Of a stretch of 64,000 nt of DNA, positions 35,301 to 53,842 are shown piece by piece. Each line of letters opens with the position of its first letter. The first letter of the stretch is position 1. Made by a program: the position numbers and the translations under genes. The notes below the pieces were generated by a model. It was not told where the DNA came from, searched no databases, and was given only the letters and a program-made list of their open reading frames with translations. The stretch lies in assembly GCF_901709675.1 (NCBI RefSeq), contig NC_051091.1:8466967-8530966 (forward strand). The letters run 5' to 3'. Origin of the DNA: Syngnathus acus. Taxonomy: Eukaryota > Chordata > Actinopteri > Syngnathiformes > Syngnathidae.

Positions 35301-38300
35301 CCGGAGTACCTGGCTGGCTGACCACTGGGCTGCAGCTATGGCTGTGCTGGCAACAGAAAGTGCGCTGTTTCGGATCGCATCTGCCTGCGCTGACTCTCTG
35401 ATAAAGGAAAGATGATCATGTCAAACGAAAAGAACTTTTCTACAATTTTCTAGTTTATTAACATGCACTTGTATGCATCGTCAATTAGTGTGTGTGTTCC
35501 CTCACTTCTTTGCACTCTTGGCGTAATCCACGGCAATTATTTTACCATCTATCTTCAAAGGTGGTTGGAGGCTCTGGAGAATGGTGAGCAGCTGCGAAGC
35601 TTCCTATGTGAAGGAAAAAAAAAAAAAGGTGCTAACCTGCTAAAACATTCAGCATGGTGCCGACTGTTTTGGTCTGTAACATAATGACTAAGCTTACGCA
35701 CCAAGGGAGAAGAGAGCTGAACAAAGCTGAAGCCTCGATTAAGTCCCGTCTGCTTGTCTTTGATTAAGCGGATGTTGGACGGAGACAAGTTGGCGAAGGG
35801 AGCCAAAGCCTTCAAAATCTCATCAATAGTGCACGCAGGGGGAAGGTTCCTCAGAATTATTGCTGTGAACAGAATAAGCAGTCAGGAAATCATGGATGAC
35901 ATGTAAGGAAAAATGTCACTCACTGTCTCCACTGTATTCCCAAGGCTGCTGCGACTCTGCGTTCAAACCAGTAGTTGCATCTTCTACGTGGATGAATGAC
36001 AATTAGTCAGTAATCACAAACACGGCATGGTAATTTAATATGCTGGAATCAAATTCTGTTGGTTATTCAAGCGGAGACGGTTTGATCCAGAGTCAAATTA
36101 TAGAAGAAAATGTATTTACTTGGGTGTAGTCTCAACTTACCAGTTTTAGTCGCACCGCACCGGAAACACTTCAGTCTCTTCCGGAAATTGTAAAGACCGC
36201 ACTGTGGCGAGGCAAAGTCACCATTTAACCCATTTTCCACAAATGACAACCAGGAATTAAAGTGTGCTTTAAAAGACACTCACAGTGCTGCAAAGCCAGT
36301 TGTCAAACCTCTGCTTCCTGTTGCTGTAGTTCACCGCGATGTTTCTCTCGTGAATCACCAGCTTGTACTGCGGAGTGAAGAGATGTGTGTTATTTCCGAT
36401 TTCCGCGTGTTGACGCCGTGGAGGCAGGTGAGGCACCTGCCTCCGACTCTCCACGCGAGTGAGCGCGGTGGGGAGAGGAAAGAGCGGCTGGCCTAACGCT
36501 CGCTGTTTAAGCAGAGTGCCACCGGGAGGAAGGGAGCAGACATTAGCCTCCTTTACACAGAAACCCCGCAAAATATCCGAGACGTAACAGAAAACTCCAC
36601 CCTCAGTGAAGTGGGTTATTAACTTGGGGTGCTTTCATACAGCAACACGGCATTCCATAATCAGATAATTAAATGTCAGCGCTGGCGACTTACAATATTT
36701 TCACCACAACAGGGGCAGGAGAAGTGTCAGGTGTTAACACCTTCACACCTCCTTCACTCAAGGTGGAAAATTTTCCACTCAGCTTTGTCCTCCAATTCTG
36801 TGTCAGCACTGTTCTAGTAAGCAGCGAGACAGGGGGAAAAACGACTGTGTAAAAGGGGCTATAGAGAGAGACGAGAGAGGCGAGAGAAAAGTGTGTGTGC
36901 GATTTTTTCTTTTAACAGCTTGTGTTTGGGGCCGGAGTGCTACCAGCTCGCTCTTCTCTCACCAGACGAGACTGAGCTGGAGCAGAATATGTGCTTTTCT
37001 TTGACAAATATGTGCAGAGCAGAATAGTGAATAATTCCCAATAGCATAAGAACTGTGTACACTAAATTGAAAAACAATAAACTGAGGATTTGAATCATTT
37101 TGGATGAAAAGGTTGCGAGAAAGCGCGTGATATCGCGAACATCTTCTGGTACGAGCGTCATGAAATGGTATCGTCATCATGGTATCGGGGCACTAATCGC
37201 CAAGAGTCAGTCTAAACTTGGTGATTGTTGAGGCAACCTGATTGGTCTCCATCCACTTGGTAGAATCTTGCAAGTGATAAAAGTCCACGAAGGCGAAACC
37301 TCGGCTTATACCTAGAGACAGCATTCACATATAGACGGGAGGCGTGTTAGTGAGAAGGCTATGGTGCAATGGTCAACTCACAATGGGTGTGTCCAATTCA
37401 AGGTTGAGATTGGGGTTGGGGGGTGCTATGGTCATTTCTTTACATGAAACAGTTACGCTAAGTTCCATTTCCAGGTTCATGGTAATAATGATACTTTACA
37501 CTTCTGTGTTGGTATCACAATAAGAAATGGCAAAACATATATGTGGGATTTTGACATTGCACACGATTACGGTTGAATTTGGTCAGAACTCACTTTCGAG
37601 AAATTCGACTTTGGAGGTTCCATGGCACGTGTACATGTCTATAACTTCATACTTGGTTACATCAGCACAGACAATTCAAAGAGAGATTCAAAAGGAAGCG
37701 TGCAAGACAAGAATGTGGGACACTCTAACGAGCACACACATCACCTACCAGTCCGTTTCTTCATCAAGCGGACATCCACCGGTTGCGGACCCGGCAGCTT
37801 CTCCAGGGTTGAGCGGATCTGCAACATGGCAGCAAATAGCCAAGACAAACGGTTGTTCGTTACGCTTTGCAGAAAAGTAGCAAGCCAGCGTTTCCATTCA
37901 ATAGCATAAGTGACACTTGAACATACATCTTCCTCGGTGACATTAAGAGGGAGCCCCCTGAGCATAATCGTCTTGTTCTCCTCTTCTTCCTCCTCTTCTC
38001 TATAATCTTGGTCTGCATAGTTTCCGTCGTATTCATCATCTGATCTGTCACTGTTGTGGCGTTTTCGACCCCTCTGCGGCAAAAAGAAACATCACGTAGA
38101 GGCAGGAAAAGGAAATCACACAAGTGTCTAGAATTATGCTTCACTCACCTCACGATTGTCTCGACAGTCGTCAAAACGATCTTTGGCTCTGTCATCTGCC
38201 CCCTGGCGCTTATGATCCCTTTCAGCATCACGACTATGCCTGTCACGACAATGTGAATCATCTCGCGGATCATCTGAGCCATATCTTCCGCTGCGTTCTC

Positions 38301-38440
38301 CCCGACTGGTCCTGAAATAAAACCAGAGCAACGGAGAGTCTTGCCACTGTTGCAATTCTGCAAAAACTATACATAAAGTATAATGCATATTGTGGTACTA
38401 TTATAGGAAATAAAGTAATTGACCTTTTATCAGCTCCCAT
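32378..38440 (-). CDS. rbm5: RNA-binding protein 5, complete
   Basis: RBM5 is a nuclear splicing regulator associated with spliceosomal A complexes. It affects choice of alternative exons in apoptosis genes. Twenty-four coding exons join to 809 aa (human 815): 38440-38424, 38311-38149, 38073-37927, 37818-37749, 37311-37238, 36367-36284, 36201-36141, 35983-35924, 35862-35702, 35603-35506, 35397-35310, 35188-35135, 35023-34951, 34876-34788, 34714-34615, 34540-34449, 34321-34142, 34073-33930, 33847-33776, 33694-33515, 33302-33228, 32989-32898, 32751-32622, 32503-32378. Domains: Arg/Asp/Ser-rich N-terminus 1-93; RRM1 about 94-176 ([17 protein letters not shown]); RanBP2 zinc finger with Cys183, 186, 197, 200; RRM2 about 226-311 ([15 protein letters not shown]); OCRE about 454-505 with tyrosine repeats; C2H2 finger Cys645, Cys648, His661, His668; G-patch about 725-775 ([17 protein letters not shown]); C-terminus [17 protein letters not shown] 17-nt first coding exon encodes MGADK plus two bases. 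RBM6 and RBM10 fit less well over the zinc finger. Confidence 0.96.
32824..32842. repeat. CATC tetramer / 'ccatccatccattttct' repeat remnant
   Basis: A short CCATCCATCCATTTTCTG string in an rbm5 intron. It matches a sequence very common at the ends of dispersed repeats in fish genomes. Too short to assign a family. Confidence 0.35.
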
Positions 38441-38474
38441 GCTCTATTGGACAGCAAATTGTTTGACCAATAAA
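38424..38474 (-). other. rbm5: rbm5 exon carrying the ATG
   Basis: The acceptor CTCCACACAG precedes 38,474, with 34 nt of 5' UTR before the ATG at 38,440. The donor after the 17th coding base is AG|GTCAAT, a weak match to consensus. Both flanking frames fit the known RBM5 N-terminus (MGxDKR). Confidence 0.7.
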
Positions 38475-38833
38475 CTGTGTGGAGAAAAAATACATTCAAA
38501 AATTGTGGTTTTCATAATCCGTTCGTAACCACAACACGTTGTAATGTCGGTTATCATAGTAAATTGAGGACCACCTGATATCCTAAAACATTATTATTTT
38601 TATTTAATTATAATTCAAAAAATTAATCAATACAGAAGAAACGCTCCAAAGATTTGAAGCAACGCATTGATCATGCGAACGTTAGCATTGTGAAACATTT
38701 CTGATAGAGCATGCTAGCGCGTTACTAGCCGGAGATCGACAGTCCTGCGTTCTTAAGCATAACACCGTTAAAGAAATAGCGCTATAAGCTTGATTAAACA
38801 TGATAAATACATATAAAAGAAACCCTCACGTAC

Positions 38834-39324
38834 CATCGACTGATGAACCTTTTTGCCTGCACGGTGATCGTTCTTCAATTTTACTTCCGGGGTGAAGGCA
38901 AAAAATCTCTTCTACTTCACAAAAATGCAGACTACGCGCTCGCTGCCGTCATCTACAGATCAGGAGGATATACTGCAGTTTTGAATTCTTTTAGCTCCTA
39001 ACACAACGCAATGGCATATAGCGTCTATCAAAGCTATGACATGTTTTTAAACCACTAATTCGACTGCTTCAGAGGTTCTGAATTCCTGGAAAAACGTCAA
39101 TCGTGCTTTGCGCCGCGTCAAAAAAGCAATCGTGTCCGCTCACCAAAACGGAATAAAAGGTAGGCTAATGTTAGCACACGTTAGCATCATATGTCATTTC
39201 CTTGGCAGGTTGTGCACCAGTCATCACCGGTACGTGATTAATAACTAAGGAGAACCACAATTGATTCATGTGATCACTTTGATGGATAAATGACGTCCAC
39301 CTTGTCTTTGCTGGCCGTTAGCAG
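38834..39324. promoter_or_regulatory. divergent rbm5/emc3 promoter and 5' UTR exons
   Basis: The two start codons lie 889 bp apart in head-to-head orientation. On the minus strand an rbm5 5' UTR exon ends at 38,834 with donor ATG|GTACGTGA. On the plus strand an emc3 5' UTR exon ends at 39,159 with donor AAAG|GTAGGC and is joined to the acceptor TTAGCAG ending at 39,324. An ETS-family core ACTTCCGG at 38,883-38,890 lies near the expected rbm5 start. No TATA box is seen. The distance between likely start sites is below 300 bp, so a shared bidirectional promoter is plausible. Confidence 0.5.
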
Positions 39325-39329
39325 GCTGA

Positions 39330-41101
<1,772 letters not shown>

Positions 41102-42485
41102 GGATCTGAAATGCAGGGATTACTGAAAAATACTGAGATTGAGCAAATCCCTCCCTGTTATGCAATGTTTACATTCCTTTTTGTTGGGGTCCTTTTTCTT
41201 CAAGTTGTACTAACTAGTGGCTGAAAATGTCTGGGAGAAAACAAGTCATGTTTTTGTATTATAATTAGCTTGCAAATTACACTACTCACAAAGGTTAGGC
41301 ATATCCAGCTCTCTGGACATGTTCATTCAAAAGTCGAGAGAAAGAAAAGTTGAGTTCACTTGTAGAATTTATTGTGGGTTTTCGAAACGCATGCCTATCT
41401 TTTGATGAGTAGTGTATGTCATAGTGAAACCTGATAGGTAAAATAATGTGAAAAACTTAATATTTCATTGTATTTCATGTGTAGCTTGTTACTATTTTCA
41501 TCTGCGCCATCAGGTGCAAAATAGAACTTTAATATCGGAATGGTGTTTAATTTAACAATGAAACCACTCCTTTTTTAGACTGTAAGAACTGACTACTAAT
41601 TGGCACAAGAGCCAGTATGTGTGTCAGATGGATTTTTTTTGAGGGTGTGTTGTTTTGGTGTCAAACGTTTCTTTTATTTTCACCCTCCTGTGTTTGTTTT
41701 GTACAGTAAAACCCATTTTGACTAAATAACTGGTTTCATTTGTTGCAATAAGAGGTGGTTGGTAACAAAGCATTACTGAATAACGTTTTGCAACATTGAG
41801 CACCATTCTGCTTGCTACTGCATCTACAGGTACTTATTGGTGACGGAATCTATTTTGGAAACTTGTTGGAGAGACTTCACATGACTTTCACCAACCGATC
41901 AGCATGCAAGAACTCCACTTTGAATTTGGGAAATATGTTGCAGTTTTCTTTCCCTGGTAGCCCTTCAGTGCTGTTTCATAAATGTAAAGAAAGACAGGAT
42001 TTTTTCTTGTGGCTCAATTTCCTTAAACTATTTAACACAATATAATATTGTTTTAGTTATAGTGACTGTCGGGCAACATCTCAAATTGCACATTGCTATT
42101 TTATAATTTGGTCTATTGGACATTTATGCTCTGAATTCTGGTTACTCGCCAGTTACTCAGTATGTACTTTACTTGATTTATGTTATTTACAGTACTGTGA
42201 AGTTCATTACATTCTTGTTGGGGGTTCTCAAGTTCTTTGATTTGGCATTGTAAAATAACGTTTGCGTAGGCTCGGTCTTTATCCTAAAAGATGATTGATG
42301 TTAAAAGCGTTACGTGGGAGCAACATGCTTTCAGTGTGGTCGAAAAGACAACGACACAGCAGCTACGCCGGGCTGGAATGCAGCGTAAGCCCGCGTGTGC
42401 CTCTCAGCCACCATAGAGGAAGAACGCCCCGCTCCCAGAAGAGCTTCTTCTCGTCTTTCAACCGGCTCACTCGCCTGTCTACACG
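41102..42485 (+). other. emc3 3' UTR, intergenic region and usp4 5' region
   Basis: No coding exon. The left part is emc3 3' UTR; no canonical AATAAA is obvious. It contains a Tc1/mariner-like miniature element at 41,278-41,416. The last roughly 200 bp (42,300-42,485) are GC-richer and form the probable usp4 promoter and 5' UTR. Confidence 0.5.
41278..41416. mobile_element. Tc1/mariner-type miniature inverted-repeat element (MITE)
   Basis: A 139-bp element bounded by TA on both sides. The ends are inverted repeats of about 26 bp: the left end reads TACACTACTCACAAAGGTTA, and the right end in reverse complement reads TACACTACTCATCAAAAGAT, both continuing AGGCAT. The 'ACACTACTCACAAA' terminus and TA target site are those of a common non-autonomous Tc1/mariner-derived family in fish. 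It has no coding capacity. Confidence 0.8.
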
Positions 42486-49612
<7,127 letters not shown>

Positions 49613-50746
49613 ACCACATGATGGCCAAACAGACACACAAACGCTGCTGAAGTGACAGACTATCAATAATATCCCCACCATAGCGATAATCTTTGATTTA
49701 CGTCTTGAGAGAATGACAAAGCCAGTTAGTTAAGAGGCGAAAAATGTTCACTCTGGACAACCAAATGCTTGCTGCCCTCCACAAAGCAGTACAGATTTTT
49801 TTCTTTTTTTCTTTTTTTTTTTAAAAGCCAAATGCAAAGCTCGTTTCAACCAAAGTGTTCTGAGTTGTGTATGAAAGTTTGGATGAGTATGCTGTGAGGC
49901 ATCAACTCCACTTTTTCCTGGACATTACTTAGGGTGTGCTGTTTCTGACCCTAAAACGAGCAACTTGCTCCTCCCATACACAACTTCATTTAATTCTAAT
50001 AAACTGCAAAAAGCAGCCTTTAGTTTGCTGCTAGCTGACTGAAAAGAAGCACTTTGACATCTTTGTGAATACAACAGCTACCTGCTTCTGGTGTTGACCC
50101 TGGGCATTCAGGGTTGTTATCTGTCAAACAATTCCAGATTTTTTTTTTCTTTTTTTGCAAACTGCTTGTGATAAATCATGTACATGAATGCACCACTATT
50201 GAAATGGCTACATTGTTTGATATGTTACAAGCGCATTGGAGACATAAAGTAGAGCTTTATTCAAAAAGATTGATCCTCCTGGTCGATCTGTAATATCAGA
50301 TGGAGGCAGGGCGAGCAGCATCCAGTCAATGATTTTACTACGCTGTCCTAGACTGAATAGATTACCGATATATTCTACTAGTCTATAATAAAAAATCCCA
50401 CTAAGCACAGTTAGTGGATGTGGGAATGTTCTGCTGATTCGAAGGCACTTAAAAGGTTTTCGTAGTAGCCGTTAAATGAATGGTGGCCGTCATGTTGTAC
50501 CAGGCAAAAATCACTTCTGTTATTCTGACTGATATGTCATAGATGAAATCTTAATTCAGCAGCAAAAAAAAAAACCAGTCAGTTGATTTTCGTCTTGGGT
50601 CGCTAAATTCAAAAGAATCCAATCTAACTGATGAAATGTAAATAATCACACTATTTTAAATAGGTGTAAACATATTGTCCTCATATTTATCATGCTGATA
50701 TCAACAGGATTTGTTTTTAAATGGAAAATATTTGAAGTCAAACTAC

Positions 50747-50752
50747 AATAAA
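50747..50752 (+). promoter_or_regulatory. usp4: usp4 poly(A) signal
   Basis: Canonical AATAAA 1,135 nt after the stop codon, followed within 40 nt by a T/G-rich stretch (GCTTTGTTTTGTGG). Confidence 0.7.
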
Positions 50753-51364
50753 GACTGGATGCCTCAACGATAGCATGCTTTGTTTTGTGGAGTATGACGT
50801 AAGCGACAACATCCACTTTTTTTTTTATTTTTTTAATCTATCTCTGGCAGAGATTATCAATCCAGATCCAGAAAGTAAAAGTCATGGCATAGTTTAAAGA
50901 CTCAGGTGACTCAGGGATCAGTTAACCTACTGCTCACCTTGCCTTGCAAATGTCACATGACCTATCTCAGTATAAAGATGAGCCGCGATTGGTCGTTAAC
51001 TGTGCCAGGAGCAACTGTGGTGTCATTTTTAGTCGACAGCAAGTGGCAAAAGGGCCACCTCCTCCTTGAGATGGATAAAAACAGGTCGATTTTGCAGCCC
51101 AAACTAATCAATATTATATAGAATGCTGTGTTTACACTCATAGGGGTGCATAGAACATATAAAGATTTACTTTTTGTGCAAATGAGACCTCTGAACTCAG
51201 CTGGTGTAATACTGATTTTATTCATTGTGGGTGGTGCTTGTGAAATATTGCGCAAAGGCGTATTCTGCAATTGTAGCAAAAAGGACTGTAAAGGAAGTGT
51301 AAATGATTGGACAGGCTAATCTCAATTTTAAAAGGAGTCAGACATGGTCGTGATGGAAGAAACA

Positions 51365-51370
51365 TTTATT
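51365..51370 (-). promoter_or_regulatory. gpx1: gpx1 poly(A) signal
   Basis: AATAAA on the minus strand (TTTATT on plus), about 190 nt after the gpx1 stop and beyond the SECIS element, as expected for a short selenoprotein 3' UTR. Confidence 0.65.
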
Positions 51371-51440
51371 TGTTCTTTTGAACCACAACTGTGCTTTACA
51401 TGTATTCAATGTAGCTGACATGTTCCGTTTCTTTACAGTA

Positions 51441-51484
51441 CATCAGGTAACCTCCTCACAACCGGTTTCAGAGGTCACCTTCAT
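51441..51484 (-). ncRNA. gpx1: SECIS element of gpx1
   Basis: On the minus strand an ATGA quartet (51,484-51,481) opens a helix in which AGGTGACCTC pairs with GAGGAGGTTACCT (one G-U and a small bulge). The apical loop carries the unpaired AAA at 51,466-51,468. The 3' side closes with TGAT containing the partner GA of the non-Watson-Crick quartet. It lies about 78 nt after the stop codon. This is the structure that recruits SBP2 and directs UGA to be read as selenocysteine. Confidence 0.9.
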
Positions 51485-51561
51485 CGAGTAAAAAAAAACA
51501 GAAAACAGCGTACATGTCAACAAGTGAGCACAGATGGTCCTGACAGGCTGAGGAGCTTTTG

Positions 51562-52912
51562 TTAGTTTGCTTGGCTCAAGAGCTTCTTGATGTCCCCCTC
51601 GATGTCAATCGTGAGGAACCTACGGCTGTAGCGCTTGAAGGGCACGCCATCCGACCCGATGAGGAACTTCTCAAAGTTCCAGGACACGTCGTTCCTGCAT
51701 ACGGGGCTCCAGATGATACACTTGGGGTCGGTCATCAGGGAGGTGGGGTCGTCGCTGGGGAACGGGAGCGTCTCCCGCAGCAACGTAAACAGCGGGTGGG
51801 CGTCCTTCCCGTTCACGTCCACCTTCTCCAGGAGCTGGAACTTGGGCTCGAAGCCGTTTCCGGGTCGGACGTACTTCAACGATGGGAGGATTTCGACATT
51901 CTTGCAGTTCTCCTGCGCAATAAAAAAGCATGTGAAGACAAACATAATGGCATTAATGGTAGGAATAGATCAAAATGACACTGGCATATAGTGGCATGCC
52001 AGAACAACTAAATCCTCTTCCAAGTAACATCACCAATCCAAATTTGCAACTACAACAAAAATCCAGTTTGGTTACTTTCTGAGAAGAGTGTGTTGTGCTT
52101 CTTCCTGCTTGACTAGAAACAGATTATCAAACAATCTATCAATGGCTTCCCAGCAGTCTCTGGTCATGGCAGTTTAAGCATTAACTATGTAAGTATTGTA
52201 AACGGTTGGGTCATTTCCTCATTCCAACATGTTAGACTAAAACCCAGAGTCGAACCTCAAGACCCCGAACCCTAATATCTGAATATGAATATTTGGTTGG
52301 TTTTTTTTTTGTATATATCAGAAACTATTATTTTATACTGTATTTTTTTTTTTACTGACACGTAAAAGGTTCACTCGTGAGCAGACATGCATGCAAATTA
52401 AAATTAGCTCAAATTTAAAAATCTCACCTGTATCTGGGTGTCACTGATAATGTGCTAACATCTTATTTCATTATTGTTCACCACAATTGCCAAACCAGAA
52501 ATTCTGCACATTTACAGTTAAAAGAACAACATACATAACCCGATTATTCAAACGGAAAGTTGCACAATACAAAAAATCTCGCATCTAGAAAAGCGCTCTG
52601 CATGTTTAGATGCGTTTCTCATAGCAACTCAATTCAGGGCAAAATATACTTAATACCAACGATAGTAATGTTGCATAAAAGTTTGTTCTTGCTTACTTGG
52701 TGGCCAAATTGGTTGCAGGGTACACCCAGGATAACGAGGCCCTTGCTGGCGTATCGCTCGTGGAGCTCGTTCATCTGGGTATAATCCCTGGTGGTGGTCC
52801 CTCAGAGAGACGCGACGTTCTCAATGAGGACCACTTTGCCCCTGAGCGAGGAGAAATGAAAGGTTTCCCCCGTTAGCAGCTTGGACGTCAGCTCGTAAAA
52901 TTGCTTTGCCAT
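51562..52912 (-). CDS. gpx1: Glutathione peroxidase 1 (selenoprotein), complete
   Basis: GPx1 reduces H2O2 and small organic hydroperoxides with glutathione, in cytosol and mitochondria. Two exons, 52912-52697 and 51912-51562, join to 188 residues, including selenocysteine 37 encoded by the in-frame TGA at 52,804-52,802 ([19 protein letters not shown]). Catalytic partners are present: Gln68 in PCNQFGHQ, and Trp150-Asn151 in [28 protein letters not shown], and RYSRRF with its basic glutathione-contact residues are also seen. The SECIS in the 3' UTR confirms that TGA is not a stop. The start at 52,912 (MAKQFYEL) matches other fish Gpx1 proteins as I recall them. An in-frame ATG 150 nt upstream could add 50 residues. 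It is probably the gpx1a-type copy. The single intron after GHQ is at the known GPX1 position. Confidence 0.95.
52802..52804 (-). other. gpx1: selenocysteine codon (UGA) of gpx1
   Basis: TGA in frame between CTC (Leu36) and GGG (Gly38) within the invariant peroxidase motif. Automatic gene callers would truncate or split the gene here. Confidence 0.95.
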
Positions 52913-53842
52913 TGCGGAGTTGGAGGATATCGCTTCTGCCTCAAGTCTCTGCGTTAAATAACTGACTGACGCACCCACTTTCCGAAGGTCTCCAGGAAAC
53001 CTTGAGTTGTGCCAAAGAGCTTTTATTGTCTTTCGAGATAGTTCACCCCCTAACCAGGACAAGACGTTAAATAAATACAGAAGTCCCTTTATTGTGCAAA
53101 CACGTAAGTTGCATCAATATTGAAGTCTACTGTAAACCTAAACTCCCACAATACTTTTAATAGATACAAAAAATATATTTATTTTTTCTGTATATTTTTT
53201 AAATATATTTTTGATCCCGTTTTGGCGTGAGTGTGTTTATTTGCACATTTATTGCACGTACGCAATAAACATTAGTTACAAAATCAGAACACCGCCCAGC
53301 TAAAATCACACAATATATAAATCAAGCGTCTTACTTGAACCAGAAACTATCTATAAATTAATACTATTAATTAACATGAAATGTGGTTTAACAGAGGAAG
53401 AAAAAAAGTATTGCTGAACAAGAGTGATAAGGATTGAACGAGGCTCTAATATGCGACATTTGTCTTATTATCAGAAAATTAAACGTTTCGGTGCTTTTAT
53501 ATTCACCCGTCCTCCATGTAATTGTAGACGGTCCCCGAGTGCGACAGTGACGTATTGCTAATAGGCGCGAATTATGTTTTGCAAGTAGTCTGCCGGACTG
53601 TAAAATCCATCTGTGGAGTTTCGTGGTACACAGTGCTCAACAAGATTATATTTTCTATAATCCCCAAAGCGGAATTTTATTAGAACGTTCGAAACGAAAG
53701 CAGTATGATACAGCACTGCTGTTGACACGACAAGCTAACGTTAGCACTAGGACATTTGTTGTGTTATGTTGTTGTGTTGTTAGCCTAGTTTGTCGCACAG
53801 CGCTGAATTGCATGTAGCAAAATTTGTGTCTCTGTCTACAAG
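52913..53842. promoter_or_regulatory. divergent gpx1/fancd2 intergenic and promoter region
   Basis: The 930 bp between the two start codons holds both promoters. An E2F-like core (GGCGCGAAT) lies at about 53,565-53,573, next to a TGACGTA half-site at 53,548-53,554. This suits a replication-linked gene such as fancd2. The gpx1 side contains an upstream in-frame ATG (53,062). No TATA box is clearly placed. The split between the two promoters is not resolved. Confidence 0.4.

Larger units (their letters stand above)
49613..51561. other. convergent 3' UTRs of usp4 (+) and gpx1 (-)
   Basis: The usp4 3' UTR runs from 49,613 to a canonical AATAAA at 50,747-50,752, about 1.1 kb. The gpx1 3' UTR runs leftwards from 51,561 to a minus-strand AATAAA at 51,365-51,370 and contains the SECIS element. 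The roughly 600 bp between shows no feature I can support. Confidence 0.75.
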
